Made by a program: the position numbers and the translations under genes. Positions 18,077-28,621 of a stretch of 64,000 nucleotides of DNA are shown here, piece by piece (within the stretch, counting starts at the first letter, position 1; each line of letters opens with the position of its first letter). Source of the DNA: Gimesia aquarii (GTDB taxonomy: Bacteria > Planctomycetota > Planctomycetia > Planctomycetales > Planctomycetaceae); the NCBI RefSeq assembly GCF_007748175.1, contig NZ_CP037422.1:682001-746000 (forward strand), written 5' to 3'. The notes beneath the pieces are model-generated. The model was given only the letters and a program-made list of their open reading frames with translations, was not told the origin of the DNA and ran no database searches.

Positions 18077-19267
18077 TCAATTTGAGTGTGGTGGATTTTC
18101 CGGGCCCTCTGTTTGATCAGTCGAAGGCTCTTCTGGCTTTGTTTCATCTGTGGCAGGTTCACTTTCGAGAGTGGGAGTTTGGAGAGTTGCTTCCGGTGGT
18201 ACAATCTGAACTTTAAATCCAGCCAGTTTTCCGTCTCCTAACAGCCGTTTTCCCAACTCCTCTCGCAGTAGTTCATCGGTCACTTTTTGTTGGGGAGGTA
18301 CAAGTACACCACAGGAAAGGCAAAACTGAAACGCTTGATCGACAGTGATATTCAAGTCGACAACTTCACTTTTCGGGATGCTCATCGTATATCCGGTCAC
18401 CGGCATAGGAGAAGTCGGAATGAGAATCGCTACCAGTGGTTCTCCCGCAGTAACGGTCATTTCCAGCATACTGTCACCCGTAACAAATCCCAAAGACCAG
18501 ATCCCTCGCCGGGGATACTCTACCGCCACCACACGGCTATAGTCCACAGTTCGTTCGTTGAAAAAAAAGTCCGTTACTTGTTTAACTGAGGAATACACAT
18601 TACTGACCACTGGCAATCGTGCGAGTATTCCTTTTTCGAATTTGATGACCATCCATGAACCGATGCGAGCTGTGACAAAACGTCCCAGAAAATACAAGGC
18701 GATAATTGTTAAAATGACCGCAACGGCACTTAGATTAAACAGGCTTTTGAACCAACGAGTGGTTGCCAGTTCCATATACAGACCCATTGCAGTGGTGGGC
18801 ATTTCCGAGGCGCGAATTCGTTTTGCTACTTCGCGGTAGTCCTCATAAGGTACTGCTCGATCTCCAAATGGAACCCAGGCATAATCGATCACCATGTTAC
18901 GAGTTACAGCGCCAGGACCGGAATTTTTTTCTATGGTCTGGAACTCTTTGGCATGTTTTTTACTAATGAGATAATCTGTTCGACAGTATTCGAGAGGTGG
19001 CAGGTTCTCTACTTCCACAAAATTATCTCTGGGCTCGGAAGTATCTGTGAAGTAAGCAATACAATAGCGAACTGTAGTCGTTGTCGGAGAAATTATATAA
19101 TCGTTTACAATCCCCGCGACCCAGATCACAATGACCAGTGTCAGAATAGGAGGCAGGCTAATAGCCAGTCCGCGTACAAAAAAATGGTGCTTAGGCCTGA
19201 TTTTTTGGGCCTCCGACTGATTGTTTTGGTTCTCATCCGCGGGAGGTTGAGTTGTACTCGAATTCAT
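18077..19267 (-). CDS. DUF502 family membrane protein
   Basis: A protein of about 396 residues belonging to DUF502. It has a short cytoplasmic N-terminus, a first helix (ISLPPILTLVIVIWVAGI) with the FVRGLAI entry, and a family-specific insertion of about 100 residues. A second helix follows (VAVILTIIALYFLGRF), then the hallmark LPVVSNVYSSVKQVTDFF and a soluble domain with P-T-S-P-x-P-V-T-G. The function of DUF502 is not established. The C-terminus (about 45 residues) is Glu/Pro/Thr-rich and probably disordered. The ATG at 19267 with AAGG upstream is preferred over a TTG at 19300. It follows comF on the same strand and precedes hemC. Confidence 0.85.
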   Translation of the reverse strand: MNSSTTQPPADENQNNQSEAQKIRPKHHFFVRGLAISLPPILTLVIVIWVAGIVNDYIISPTTTTVRYCIAYFTDTSEPRDNFVEVENLPPLEYCRTDYLISKKHAKEFQTIEKNSGPGAVTRNMVIDYAWVPFGDRAVPYEDYREVAKRIRASEMPTTAMGLYMELATTRWFKSLFNLSAVAVILTIIALYFLGRFVTARIGSWMVIKFEKGILARLPVVSNVYSSVKQVTDFFFNERTVDYSRVVAVEYPRRGIWSLGFVTGDSMLEMTVTAGEPLVAILIPTSPMPVTGYTMSIPKSEVVDLNITVDQAFQFCLSCGVLVPPQQKVTDELLREELGKRLLGDGKLAGFKVQIVPPEATLQTPTLESEPATDETKPEEPSTDQTEGPENPPHSN

Positions 19268-19346
19268 CGAAGTACTTGCCTTAATTATTGTATCCACCAA
19301 AACGGCTGCCGTCTTGTGTGGAGAATTTTTATTCTGAACTGTCTAC

Positions 19347-20105
19347 TCAAACACCCGGTGCCCTGGCAATCACTGCAACATTAATTTCTTTCGCACCTGC
19401 ATCTAGCAGCACGCGAGTCACAGCGTTCGCAGTTGAACCAGTAGTCATGACATCATCAACCAGCAAGATTGTCTGTCCAACTACCTGTTTTTTTCTGCGT
19501 ATTTCAAATGCGTCTCTTAAGTTTTTTCTTCTATTCGAAGGAGTCAGACTGGCCTGTGCGGCAGTCCGTTTCCGTTTTGCGAGTATATTCCCGGAGTATT
19601 TTGCTTGCAAGCGGTGTGAGAGTACCTCTGCAATGATACTAGCTGGATTATGAGCGCGGTGTAAGCGTGCCGTCCAATACAGGGGAACCGGAATGATCAA
19701 ATCGGTAGCGAGTTTCTTAAACTTCTGTTGATTTCGGTAATATAATAGATTACCCAGATCACCTCCCAAATGGGCCCCGTGGTTTTGTTTCAACTTTAAG
19801 ATAAATTCACGTAGAGAGCCCTGATATTTCCCCAGAGCTATCGCACGTGAAAATAAAAAACGTTCATTTTTACAGTAACTGCAGCCTTGCGAAGTATCCA
19901 GGTACGGACCTGCATCGGCACCGCATCGCTCACAGGCCTGTTCTATTTGTGGAGCAATTCGTTCTATCTGTTCACCGCAGTCCGATCCAGAACAAATCTT
20001 TGCATTTCCACAGAGAGAGCAACGAGGAGGGTAGATGAAGTTTCTCCCGGTTTGCAGCCAGCGTATTGACTGGCTTTGAATCTGTTGAATCCTCAAATAT
20101 TTCAT
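19347..20105 (-). CDS. comF: ComF-family phosphoribosyltransferase-like protein
   Basis: A 252-residue ComF or GntX homologue. The N-terminal zinc-ribbon-like region has paired cysteines (CSLCGNAKIC, then CERCG and CSYC). The C-terminal PRTase domain has the PRPP loop ILLVDDVMTTGST. In naturally competent bacteria ComF assists uptake of single-stranded DNA; elsewhere its role is unclear. Start ATG is at 20105. It opens a minus-strand run with the DUF502 gene (79 nt) and is divergent from hpnE across 139 nt. The pil genes at 61 kb could belong to the same physiological theme, which is speculation. Confidence 0.9.
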   Translation of the reverse strand: MKYLRIQQIQSQSIRWLQTGRNFIYPPRCSLCGNAKICSGSDCGEQIERIAPQIEQACERCGADAGPYLDTSQGCSYCKNERFLFSRAIALGKYQGSLREFILKLKQNHGAHLGGDLGNLLYYRNQQKFKKLATDLIIPVPLYWTARLHRAHNPASIIAEVLSHRLQAKYSGNILAKRKRTAAQASLTPSNRRKNLRDAFEIRRKKQVVGQTILLVDDVMTTGSTANAVTRVLLDAGAKEINVAVIARAPGV

Positions 20106-20244
20106 GATTTAACAGAGCCACCCCTAGGATCACGTGTTAATTTCGATATCCTCACATATTATGTCAGCACGAACGGGAAATACAGACACAATGTCCGGGG
20201 TAGAATCCTTTTCTTAAAACAATCGCGTTTGTCAGGAAAAGTCA

Positions 20245-21714
20245 TTGGGAGACAAAAACTCAGAAGCTGTCATCATTGGAGGTGGATTAGCCGGCTTGGC
20301 CTGTGCGGTCACACTTGCAGATCGGGGAGTATCGGTTTCATTATTTGAGTCTCGTCCCAGGTTGGGAGGGAGAGCTAGTTCCTTTGAGGATAAACAGACA
20401 CAGGCTCTCATTGATAATTGTCAGCACGTTAGTATGGGCTGCTGCGAAGAGTTTAACCGGTTTTGTCAAACAGTGGGAATCTCATACTGTTTTCGTAGAG
20501 AAAAACAACTCTATTTTGTCGGGCCTGCTAAATCTAACAACGATCTCTCCGCTTCTAATGAATCCAGAGCGCGGTTCAAGGTGAATTCATTTGCAGCGAG
20601 TTCATGGCTGCCGGCACCCTTGCATTTACTGCCCGCATTTGGAGGTCTTTCTTATTTATCGATTCAGGAAAAAATGGAATTGGTCCGTGGACTCAAGCGG
20701 TTGGCTCGGATTCCCGTTGATTTTAACAATGAACCTACGATGGCAGAATGGCTTGCTGATCAGGGGCAATCTCAAAATGTAATCAATCGATTTTGGAATG
20801 TGGTGTTGGTGAGTGCCTTAAGTGAAAGTCTGGAGCGTATTTCACTATCGCATGCACAAAAAGTTTTTGTCGATGGTTTTTTAAGAGCACGCGATAATTG
20901 GCAGGTCCTCATTCCCACTGTGCCACTCGAGCAGTTGTATGGTGATGTGATTCTAAGACGCCTGGAACAGAAACAGGCAAAAGTTCATCTGCAAACGGGA
21001 GTTGAGCGGGTTCAGATCGAAGCGGGAAAAGTGGTCGGCGTACAATTGCGGGATGGACAGGATCTTTCCTGCGAGCGTGTCATCATTGCAGTACCTCATC
21101 AGCGTGTTTTGTCCCTGCTACCTGATACTTTTAAAGGACGCGAGTCTCTGGAAAGTGTGGAACAGATCGAAGCGGCTCCGATTACCAGCGTACATCTTTG
21201 GTTTGATCGGGAAATTACAGAACTTCCACATGCAGTTTTTGTAGATTGCCTTTCACAGTGGATGTTTAACCGTAGTCGGATTATGCAACCTTCTTCTGAG
21301 ACAGATTTTTATTATCAGATTGTGATTTCTGCCAGTCACCATCTGCGAGGTGAAGAGAGGCAGGGCCGCTCTCAGAAAGAAATTATCGCAGAAGTTGTCG
21401 AAGAGCTAAGCCAAATCTGGCCTGAGACACGACGGGCAAAACTGATTCACAGCCGTATGGTAACGGAGCATCAGGCAGTCTTTTCTGTTCAACCAGGGAT
21501 TGAAGAATTGCGCCCTTCACAGAGGACTGACGTGTCAGGTTTGTACCTCGCAGGAGATTGGACTTCTACCGGTTGGCCTGCCACGATGGAAGGGGCGGTT
21601 CGTAGCGGATTAAAGGCGGCTGAGTTCTTACTGGATGACCTGGGGCAAGGGGAATCATTATTATTACAGCAGACTCAGACTGGTATTCTATCCAAAATTC
21701 TCTTCAGACTGTAA
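20245..21714 (+). CDS. hpnE: Hydroxysqualene dehydroxylase
   Basis: An FAD-dependent amine-oxidase-fold enzyme of 489 residues. It begins with the Rossmann dinucleotide motif VIIGGGLAGLACA and the second FAD motif ESRPRLGGRASSF, and ends with LAGDWTSTGWPATMEGAVRSG. The early IDNCQHVSMGC segment is typical of HpnE. HpnE reduces hydroxysqualene to squalene, the precursor of hopanoids and sterols. HpnC and HpnD, its usual partners, are not in the window. The start is a TTG at 20245 with AGGA 8 nt upstream; no nearby in-frame ATG exists. The potassium channel gene follows after 10 nt. Confidence 0.9.
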   Translation: MGDKNSEAVIIGGGLAGLACAVTLADRGVSVSLFESRPRLGGRASSFEDKQTQALIDNCQHVSMGCCEEFNRFCQTVGISYCFRREKQLYFVGPAKSNNDLSASNESRARFKVNSFAASSWLPAPLHLLPAFGGLSYLSIQEKMELVRGLKRLARIPVDFNNEPTMAEWLADQGQSQNVINRFWNVVLVSALSESLERISLSHAQKVFVDGFLRARDNWQVLIPTVPLEQLYGDVILRRLEQKQAKVHLQTGVERVQIEAGKVVGVQLRDGQDLSCERVIIAVPHQRVLSLLPDTFKGRESLESVEQIEAAPITSVHLWFDREITELPHAVFVDCLSQWMFNRSRIMQPSSETDFYYQIVISASHHLRGEERQGRSQKEIIAEVVEELSQIWPETRRAKLIHSRMVTEHQAVFSVQPGIEELRPSQRTDVSGLYLAGDWTSTGWPATMEGAVRSGLKAAEFLLDDLGQGESLLLQQTQTGILSKILFRL

Positions 21715-21724
21715 AATCTCACGC

Positions 21725-22801
21725 ATGTTTTTTCATACATTGTCAAACATCAATCAGGTAAGAGCACAAAAGCAGACGGTAGGGCAGGTGATTCGCATTG
21801 CCGGGCTGCTGTTAGGGTTTACGATTTTTGGTACAGTGGGAATTCGCCTGATCGAGGGTTCTTCGTGGTTGAACAGTCTGTATATGATTGTGATTACCGC
21901 GACGACTGTGGGGTATGAAGACCCGGTTACTTTAAGTGACAATGGTAAAATTTTTATCATTTTCTATCTTATGTTTGGTTTGGGAATCTTTACTTATAGC
22001 GTTTCCCAGCTCGGTCAGTGGATCGTTCGACAACAAATGAGTTCGATGTTGGAGCAACGACGAATGCAGAAATCAATTGCGAATTTACGTGGGCATTACA
22101 TTGTGTGTGGCATAGGTCGCATGGGGGAGACTATCAGCGAATACCTCCACGAACGAGGAAAGCCATTTGTGGTGATCGACAGTAACGAAGAGCGTTTACA
22201 GGCAGTTTGTCAGCCACGCGGTTGGTTTTACGTTTTTGGTGATGCGACCGATGACTTTATTCTGAAAAGCGCGGGCATCGATTACGCAAAAGCTCTGGCG
22301 TCTGCTTTACCCGGTGATGCTGATAATGTGTATGTCGTATTAACGGCGCGAATGCTCAACCCTGATTTTCAAATTATAGCTCGTGCGAGTGATGATAAAG
22401 CGAGCGAAAAAATCAAGCATGCTGGAGCGACCCGTGTTGTGAGCCCCTTTCGCAGCGGTGCAGTTAAAATCGCTCGTTTTATGATTCACCCTGCCGTGGA
22501 AGATTTTGTTGAAGTCGCCAGCAAGCATGTTGGCGGATTCCAGGTTGCTGATTTACAGATCAGCGAAAGTAGCCCGTATTGCGGAAAAAAGTTGAGTGAA
22601 ACCGACTTCAGTGATAAAGGAATCATGATCATTGGTATTTGTCGACTGGATCAGGAGCCTGAGATGCCCCCTCCCAGCACGACGATTCTCAATGCCGGCG
22701 ATAGTATTTTTGCCCTGGGTTCTTCGACAGCCGTTAATCAACTGATTGAAGAATTCAATGAGCCCGATGTATTCACTGAAACTGAAGACTCGAAGGCTTA
22801 A
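21725..22801 (+). CDS. Potassium channel with TrkA-N (RCK) domain
   Basis: A protein of about 358 residues. Two membrane helices flank a pore loop with the selectivity-filter sequence TTVGYED (TVGY). This is followed by an RCK/TrkA-N Rossmann domain (HYIVCGIGRMGETI) and a TrkA-C-like domain (VADLQISESSPYCGKKL). This is the MthK/Kch-type architecture: ligand or nucleotide binding in the cytosol gates K+ flow. The ATG at 21725 is chosen because the in-frame extension upstream lies within hpnE and does not look like protein of this family. The gap to hpnE is 10 nt, so they are likely one transcript. No link of function between the two is obvious. Confidence 0.92.
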   Translation: MFFHTLSNINQVRAQKQTVGQVIRIAGLLLGFTIFGTVGIRLIEGSSWLNSLYMIVITATTVGYEDPVTLSDNGKIFIIFYLMFGLGIFTYSVSQLGQWIVRQQMSSMLEQRRMQKSIANLRGHYIVCGIGRMGETISEYLHERGKPFVVIDSNEERLQAVCQPRGWFYVFGDATDDFILKSAGIDYAKALASALPGDADNVYVVLTARMLNPDFQIIARASDDKASEKIKHAGATRVVSPFRSGAVKIARFMIHPAVEDFVEVASKHVGGFQVADLQISESSPYCGKKLSETDFSDKGIMIIGICRLDQEPEMPPPSTTILNAGDSIFALGSSTAVNQLIEEFNEPDVFTETEDSKA

Positions 22802-23409
22802 AAAATCTGCCATTTCTGTTTGAATGTCGCAACCGTCTTTAATACTAAGTTCACTTGACAAATTCGCGACTATAAAATCCCACAAAAATCCCTTTAAAAA
22901 CGTTTCTTTTCTCATCTTGACGTGATGCTGACTCCCCATAAACTGCGTACTCTGCGTCGCGCGCGCGGGAACATTATTTTCCGATAAACCTTTCCTCATC
23001 TGCGGATACAATCACTGTCAAATCTCGCTGTATTTTGAATTTCTTCAGGTGTTCAAGTCGAAGTCATTCAAAATCAACACTCATTTTTGGGAAGCTGTCA
23101 AACACGTTCGCAGTGTGATCAGATAATATCGAACTGACATCATAGTGTGTCACTTCACTTTCGCGACACATCACTCTTGACTGGTTGATGCCCTTGATTA
23201 GGATTTTCATAGAACGTGTTTTTCATTTAGCGGACGAAATAAGGAAATCATGATTGGCTACAGTAGTTGAACAAAGCGACGAGAGATCAGCTTATTTGAT
23301 GTCCCCAAAATCGAACTGATAATAAACATGTAAGGATTTCTGAAATAAAGTCCAAAAAATGGATATTTTCGTATATAGATTCAGGTAATGAAATAGGAGA
23401 ACACGTTGA
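22802..23409. other. Gene-free intergenic region between channel gene and thioesterase gene
   Basis: 608 nt with no credible coding frame. The only longer open frame (minus strand, reaching 23011) overlaps the channel gene and has no family features. A weak inverted repeat TGTGTC/GACACA lies at 23146-23170. A well-placed ribosome site precedes an ATG at 23250, but the frame stops after six codons. The flanking genes converge on it, so it may serve mainly as a transcription end zone. Confidence 0.4.
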
Positions 23410-23811
23410 TCACGGGGCTTCTGTGCCCAGTTGTTCAAGGGCGGCTGGCATCCTCTGAATGTTTCCCTCGCGATCGACACAAGCGATTACGCTATGTGCA
23501 GCCGCAATGGATTCGCCATCGCGGAAAAGTTCGTAATCATGCTCCAGTTTGGCACCAGTGACTTTGGAGAGTGTAGTTCTGAGTGTCAACACATCATCAT
23601 AGCGAGCAGGCCGTCTGTAACGACATTCAATTTTTGAGACAACGAGCAGATACCCTTTCTCTTCCATTTCACGGTAATTACCTCCCTGTGATCGAAAGAG
23701 CTCAGTACGGCCCATTTCGAAATAGCTGAAATAATTTCCATGGTGAAGAAAACCCATCGCGTCAGTTTCACTATAGCGAACGCGGATTTCCATCTCATGA
23801 GAGGCAGACAT
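23410..23811 (-). CDS. Acyl-CoA thioesterase, YbgC/4-hydroxybenzoyl-CoA type
   Basis: A 133-residue hot-dog-fold thioesterase. The active-site segment [16 protein letters not shown] contains the catalytic Asp and the helix cap H-x-N-Y-x-x-Y-x-E, diagnostic of the YbgC group. These enzymes hydrolyse short-chain or aromatic acyl-CoA esters in the cytoplasm; in proteobacteria YbgC sits with the Tol-Pal genes, which are absent here. The start ATG at 23811 is 23 nt downstream of the purF stop, so co-transcription with purF is likely, without obvious biochemical link. Confidence 0.9.
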   Translation of the reverse strand: MSASHEMEIRVRYSETDAMGFLHHGNYFSYFEMGRTELFRSQGGNYREMEEKGYLLVVSKIECRYRRPARYDDVLTLRTTLSKVTGAKLEHDYELFRDGESIAAAHSVIACVDREGNIQRMPAALEQLGTEAP

Positions 23812-23834
23812 ACGCTAAGCATTCCTTTATCGAA

Positions 23835-25427
23835 TTAAGATCTGACAGGGCTGGTAAGCGAAACGTCATAGGTTCGATGGGGGTCATCGCCATTATCGTT
23901 TTGCGAATTCTCGACTGCGATTTGATACAGTTTGCGACCGGCTTCAGTCGGATAAGTCGTATCGATACAGGCCTGACAGAGTGAATTGTCAGGCAACCCA
24001 ACGGCACGAGCAATCGATTCCTTTGGCAGATATTTCAAGCTGTCTGCACCAATGGCCTTCGCCATCGCTTGTTCCACTTCCGGAGTCATTTCACCTCCCT
24101 GTAGAAAACGGGGGGCGAATAACTCGTTGATGGTCGACATATCAATGCCATAGAAACAAGGGCCGATAATGGGTGGGCACGCCACGCGTACGTGAACTTC
24201 TCGGGCTCGACCGCGCTCTTTCAGTTGGCTGATCAGCGCTTTCATCGTGGTTGAACGTACGATCGTATCTTCCACAAGCAGCACCCGTTTGTCTTCGAGA
24301 ACTTCAGGAAGTGGCGTGTATTTAGCACGTACCTTATCTTGACGGTTCGCGCCTTCGATAAACGTGCGTCCAATATAGCGATTTCGAATGAGGCCTTCGA
24401 GACTGGGAACGCTCAAATTAAAGGCCATGCTATCTGCAGCCGCTTTTGCTGTATCTGGAACAGGGACCACGATCGTATCTTTATCGATCGGAACGGTCTC
24501 TTGCTGAGCTAATTCTTCTCCCAGTCGTTTACGAACGATGTAAACACTTTGGTCATCGAGTGTACTACAAACGTTGGCGAAGTAGATCCATTCAAAGAAG
24601 CAGTGCGCTTTTTGCATCGGTTTGGCATATTCACGGATGGTGAGCTTTCCATCCTGAATGACGATTGCCGAGCCAGGGGGGAGACTGTGAATCTCGTCTG
24701 CATCAAAGCCCATGTTCGCCAGTGCTACACTCTCACTGGCCGCAGCAAAAAGGGAGCCATCAAAAGCATAACACAAGGGGCGAATGCCGACCGGGTCGCG
24801 CGAGACAAACATATTTCCTAACGCATCCAGAAAGACGATATTGTAGGCACCGTCCAGACGTTGGCTGAGATTTCCCAGAATGTCAAAGAGCTCCCCAGGA
24901 TTTTCTTTCGAAAGTTCCTGAGAGATCAAATGCATCAGAATTTCGGTATCGGTTTCTCGCGCGAGATGAAAATCGGATTCAGCCAGAATTTCCTGACAGA
25001 GTTCCTGGTAGTTTGCCAATTGCCCGTTAAAGCCAAAGCTGAACCACTTCGATTTCTGAATGTGATGCCGTTCGAAAGGTTGAGCATAGCTCCGTTCATC
25101 TTTGCCACAGGTAGCATAACGCACATGACCAATGGCAGCAGGACCCTGGTACTTTTTCATCAGATTGTTAAAGGCGTTCTGATGATTGAGTTGGAATACT
25201 TCGGTGACGGTACCTACGTCTTTGTGTGTATCGATTAACTGGTTTCTTGCAGGGTTAAACGTCGTCATGCCAGCCGCCAACTGACCACGATTTTGAATAT
25301 CCAGCAGTAACCGGGAGATCAGTTGCGATGTCTTACCAGGGTCTCCCATAGGGGCCAGAGGACTGGGGTCGCTGTTGGGAAGATGATAGACGGCAGCAAT
25401 GCCACATTCGTGGAAGAGTTCCGACAT
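23835..25427 (-). CDS. purF: Amidophosphoribosyltransferase
   Basis: The first step of de novo purine synthesis: transfer of glutamine amide nitrogen to PRPP. A seven-residue leader precedes Cys8 in ECGIAAV, the glutaminase nucleophile released by propeptide removal. RYATCG, NGQLANY and RETDTEIL form the glutamine site. The PRPP loop is [12 protein letters not shown], with Glu at the first acidic position where Asp is more usual. Cysteines in [15 protein letters not shown] and LCQAC match the four ligands of the [4Fe-4S] cluster in Bacillus-type PurF, so an oxygen-sensitive cluster enzyme is inferred. Length 530 aa. Start ATG is at 25427. Confidence 0.95.
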   Translation of the reverse strand: MSELFHECGIAAVYHLPNSDPSPLAPMGDPGKTSQLISRLLLDIQNRGQLAAGMTTFNPARNQLIDTHKDVGTVTEVFQLNHQNAFNNLMKKYQGPAAIGHVRYATCGKDERSYAQPFERHHIQKSKWFSFGFNGQLANYQELCQEILAESDFHLARETDTEILMHLISQELSKENPGELFDILGNLSQRLDGAYNIVFLDALGNMFVSRDPVGIRPLCYAFDGSLFAAASESVALANMGFDADEIHSLPPGSAIVIQDGKLTIREYAKPMQKAHCFFEWIYFANVCSTLDDQSVYIVRKRLGEELAQQETVPIDKDTIVVPVPDTAKAAADSMAFNLSVPSLEGLIRNRYIGRTFIEGANRQDKVRAKYTPLPEVLEDKRVLLVEDTIVRSTTMKALISQLKERGRAREVHVRVACPPIIGPCFYGIDMSTINELFAPRFLQGGEMTPEVEQAMAKAIGADSLKYLPKESIARAVGLPDNSLCQACIDTTYPTEAGRKLYQIAVENSQNDNGDDPHRTYDVSLTSPVRS

Positions 25428-25705
25428 AAATGGCCTTAGTTCGTAGTAAAGGGTTTGAAGATCTGTGTGATCCGCGTGAACTATGCGTTAATTGTTTCAG
25501 AGCTACCAAGGAAAGACAAACTGAATTAGAGAAACTATAGTGAAAAAGAGACGAATTTTAGCGAAAACGGCCTCATATTACTGTCAAACTCTCTCTGAAG
25601 AATGCCTATCTTACAGCCACTGACTATTATATTATGGTAGTATTAAGAAATCGTGCTCCGGTGGGGAGTGCTTGAATAAATTATTTTTTGTGATTCCCGG
25701 AAAAA

Positions 25706-26860
25706 GTGCAGACAGTGAGTCTTACAAGGCGTGAAGTGATCGAGACGGCGGAAACGCTCGTTATTAAAATTGGAACAAACGTTCTCTCTTGCGCAGACGA
25801 TAGTCTCGACCTGAAACGGATCGAATCCCTGGCGGAGCAGATTCACCGAATTAAGGAAACAGGACGTCGCGTGGTTGTTGTGTCTAGTGGCGCGGTTGGG
25901 GCAGGAATGGGACTTTTGGGGCTTAAAGAACGCCCTAAAGATCTTGGTCATTTGCAGGCTTCTGCTGCTGTGGGACAGGCGCATCTAATCCGCCGCTATG
26001 ATCGTTGTCTGCAAAAACATGGGTATCACGCAGCCCAGCTACTGGTCACGGCCAATGATTTCAAGCACCGTACTCGTTATCTAAACGTACGCAATACAAT
26101 TCATACTTTATTCGAGTATGGTGCTGTTCCTATAGTGAATGAAAATGATACGGTTAGCATTCATGAAATTAAATTTGGAGACAACGATCATCTGGCAGCA
26201 ATGGTGACCAGCCTCGTAAAGAAGCCCTTGCTCGTGGTTCTCTCTGTCGTGGATGGCCTCTTTGATGGTGATCCGGGATTACAAACGAGTTCCCGAATAT
26301 CTCTCGTTCAGGATTGGACACCCGAATTATTGGCGCTGGCAACCGACGATAGTAGTACCCTGGGAACGGGAGGTATGAAATCCAAGCTGCATGCGGTTCG
26401 CTCTGCGACCGCGGTAGGTGAAAATGTCATCATTGCAAATGGAACAGAAGAAGGCGTTCTCGACCGCATTCTCAAGGCTGAAGATGTCGGCACATTATTC
26501 CTGGCACAGGGAGCCACTGTTTCTGCCTGGAAACGTTGGATTGGATACACCATTCGGCCGAAAGGAAAGTTTCACCTCGATGATGGCGCAACGAAAGCCA
26601 TCCGTGAAGGGGGAAAATCGCTGTTAGCAATTGGCATTCGTTCCATTGAGGGAACATTTGAAAGTGGTGAAGTAGTAACACTGGTCAGTCCGACAGGTGA
26701 AGAATTTGCGCGCGGGTTGAGTAATTACAATTCGGGTGATATGGAAAAGATTGCCATGCGACGTTCGGATCAAATCGCCACGATTTTAGGGGGCATACCC
26801 TATTCCGAAGTGATTCATCGAGACAATTTAGCGGTTCTCGAAAACCATCCTGCTCTGTAG
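25706..26860 (+). CDS. proB: Glutamate 5-kinase
   Basis: Phosphorylates glutamate as the first step of proline synthesis. An amino-acid kinase domain fills about residues 15-265, with [29 protein letters not shown] and [13 protein letters not shown] domain occupies the last 100 residues ([19 protein letters not shown]), the usual ProB layout. The start is GTG at 25706, with GGAAAAA just upstream. The ProA partner is not in this window. A small membrane protein gene follows after 11 nt with its own strong ribosome-binding site. Confidence 0.95.
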   Translation: MQTVSLTRREVIETAETLVIKIGTNVLSCADDSLDLKRIESLAEQIHRIKETGRRVVVVSSGAVGAGMGLLGLKERPKDLGHLQASAAVGQAHLIRRYDRCLQKHGYHAAQLLVTANDFKHRTRYLNVRNTIHTLFEYGAVPIVNENDTVSIHEIKFGDNDHLAAMVTSLVKKPLLVVLSVVDGLFDGDPGLQTSSRISLVQDWTPELLALATDDSSTLGTGGMKSKLHAVRSATAVGENVIIANGTEEGVLDRILKAEDVGTLFLAQGATVSAWKRWIGYTIRPKGKFHLDDGATKAIREGGKSLLAIGIRSIEGTFESGEVVTLVSPTGEEFARGLSNYNSGDMEKIAMRRSDQIATILGGIPYSEVIHRDNLAVLENHPAL

Positions 26861-26871
26861 GAGAGAATATC

Positions 26872-27414
26872 ATGTGGATTACCGAGACAGCAATTCCGTT
26901 GATGATCATTTGCAGTATTGCGGCCGTGTTCTTATTTATAAGATGGTACTTAAGGCATCAAACCAGATATCTCGTTGGTTGTGTTGTGATGCTTGCCGCG
27001 TTGGGTGGTTTTTATTTTCTTGAATTAAGTATTGTCACCGAACGTGAACGCGTCGAAGCTGATTTATACGGTTTGATACATGCGTTTGAGAATAAGGAAG
27101 AGAAAACCACACTCGATTATTTCAGTCCTCGAGCAGATGCGCTAAGGGGAATGGTTCAAGTTGCTCTAAAACTGGTAACCATTGATGGCCAGCTTCGCAT
27201 CACGGATTTAGAGACAGAACTCAGGTCAGAAAATTCAATTGCGACGACTCATTTTCGGGCAAACGGGGCAGCGACATATGGTGGAATTACCGGTCGTCAA
27301 CCGACCCGCTGGGAATTAACCTGGCAAAAAATGGGAGGGGAATGGAAGGTGACAAAGGCGCGCCGCCTGAACCCCATTACCGGAGAAGAACTTCAAGTAT
27401 TGGCAGCACAGTAA
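26872..27414 (+). CDS. Small two-helix membrane protein of unknown function
   Basis: A 180-residue protein with two N-terminal membrane helices (about 5-25 and 32-52), then a soluble domain with DLYGLIHAFENKE and a closing WELTWQKMGGEWKVTKARR. The soluble part resembles the NTF2/SnoaL-like cone fold in pattern (an alpha segment, then strands ending in W-x-V), but no catalytic residues are visible. The start ATG at 26872 has AGGAG about 7 nt upstream. It probably shares the proB transcript, 11 nt away. Function unknown. Confidence 0.75.
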   Translation: MWITETAIPLMIICSIAAVFLFIRWYLRHQTRYLVGCVVMLAALGGFYFLELSIVTERERVEADLYGLIHAFENKEEKTTLDYFSPRADALRGMVQVALKLVTIDGQLRITDLETELRSENSIATTHFRANGAATYGGITGRQPTRWELTWQKMGGEWKVTKARRLNPITGEELQVLAAQ

Positions 27415-27420
27415 GAAATA

Positions 27421-28398
27421 TTACGGTTGTGCTTGCGAAAGTGAGCGTTCCTGTTTCATTAAGGTTCTTGCGAAGAACTCTTCCATCAGGCGATGAGTTT
27501 CTTTTCTACATTGACTAAAAACACCATGTCCAGATGCCTCAAAGCGATGATAATTAATATCTTTGGCTCCGGCTGACTTTAAAGCTTCCACAAAGCGATC
27601 TGCTTGAGAGACATCAACCAAATGATCTTGGATGCCATGAAACAACAGAAATGGTGGTGCTTTCGAGTGGACATGGTTTATCGGAGACGCTTTGGCAGCC
27701 TGTTCATGAATATTCGTATTAGGAGCCTTTAATAATTGTCTGAGTGAAGATTTCGTTTCAAAGCCACCAGGCCAGTTGGTAAAGTCAGTGGGTGTAGCAG
27801 CTGCGCAAACCGCATTTAACTGGCTCGAATATTCCTGCCAGGGACCATCTCCTTCCATATTTGCATTTTTTTTGACTAACCCCAACATGCAGACAAGGTG
27901 TGCGCCTGCCGAATTTCCATAGCCGCCAATCCGTTCCGGATCGACATGATATTTCTCTGCATGGGCTCGAAGCCAGCGAACAGCACACTTCACATCTTCC
28001 ACACATGCGGGGAATGGAGCTTCATCACTCAAGCGATAATTTATACTAATGCAGACATATCCTTTACGGGCATATTCAATGGCTCCCGTACGAAAGAAAC
28101 CACGCCCTTTATCTCCACCATGCCAGCCACCGCCATGAATGAAAACGATCGCAGGGCGTTTTTGGGGCCCTCTTGCTTTCGGCATGATAAGGTCCAGTTT
28201 CCAGGCTTTCTTTCCTCTGCGATAGGAGATACTGTCGATGATTTTGAGATCGTTTGGCATCGCTGGGATATCTGAGGAATTATATTCACTGTCAAGTTGT
28301 GCTTTGGCAGAGATTCTTGCAGGCTCGGGTATGAAGTAAACAAGAATTGCGAATAAGAAGATCCCAATGAAAAAACGGGCAATTATCGTAGTCATCAT
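27421..28398 (-). CDS. HSL-family alpha/beta hydrolase (esterase/lipase), membrane-anchored or exported
   Basis: A 325-residue esterase with an N-terminal hydrophobic helix (residues 5-25). The HSL oxyanion motif HGGGW is at 88-92, the nucleophile elbow GYGNSAG puts Ser163 in place, and later FHGIQDHLVD and ASGHGVF give Asp and His of the triad. Planctomycetes carry many such exported carbohydrate esterases. Start ATG is at 28398. It converges on the proB/180-aa pair with a 6-nt gap and lies divergent from the GntR regulator. Confidence 0.87.
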   Translation of the reverse strand: MMTTIIARFFIGIFLFAILVYFIPEPARISAKAQLDSEYNSSDIPAMPNDLKIIDSISYRRGKKAWKLDLIMPKARGPQKRPAIVFIHGGGWHGGDKGRGFFRTGAIEYARKGYVCISINYRLSDEAPFPACVEDVKCAVRWLRAHAEKYHVDPERIGGYGNSAGAHLVCMLGLVKKNANMEGDGPWQEYSSQLNAVCAAATPTDFTNWPGGFETKSSLRQLLKAPNTNIHEQAAKASPINHVHSKAPPFLLFHGIQDHLVDVSQADRFVEALKSAGAKDINYHRFEASGHGVFSQCRKETHRLMEEFFARTLMKQERSLSQAQP

Positions 28399-28534
28399 GC
28401 AACCTCAAATGCACGTACATAGTAATAGTCAGTATTGGTGTGAGAATTAACCCCGGAAATTAGAGGAGGTTTTCCAGTCTTTTACAATCTGTTGCATTTT
28501 TTGGCCCGAAGGCCGTTCTTGTGGATGAAATGAG

Positions 28535-28563
28535 TTGACATAAAGTCACTGATTATATTAAAT
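28535..28563 (+). promoter_or_regulatory. Possible sigma-70 promoter for the GntR regulator
   Basis: TTGACA at 28535-28540 is followed after 17 nt by TTAAAT at 28558-28563 (four of six consensus bases), in an AT-rich stretch 59 nt before the regulator start. Confidence 0.45.
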
Positions 28564-28621
28564 ATAAAATGATTGTATATAATTTGTGTGAATTTTTTAT
28601 TGGCAAAAGAAGTGGTTGCAA

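Noticed and set aside
22553-23011. Open frame of 152 codons on the minus strand
   Set aside because: It overlaps the 3' end of the well-supported potassium channel gene, has no family features and no ribosome-binding site.
28510-28525. GGCC-CGAA-GGCC hairpin after a T-run, thought of as terminator
   Set aside because: The T-run precedes the stem on the plus strand and is an A-run after it on the minus strand, so it cannot end transcription in either direction.
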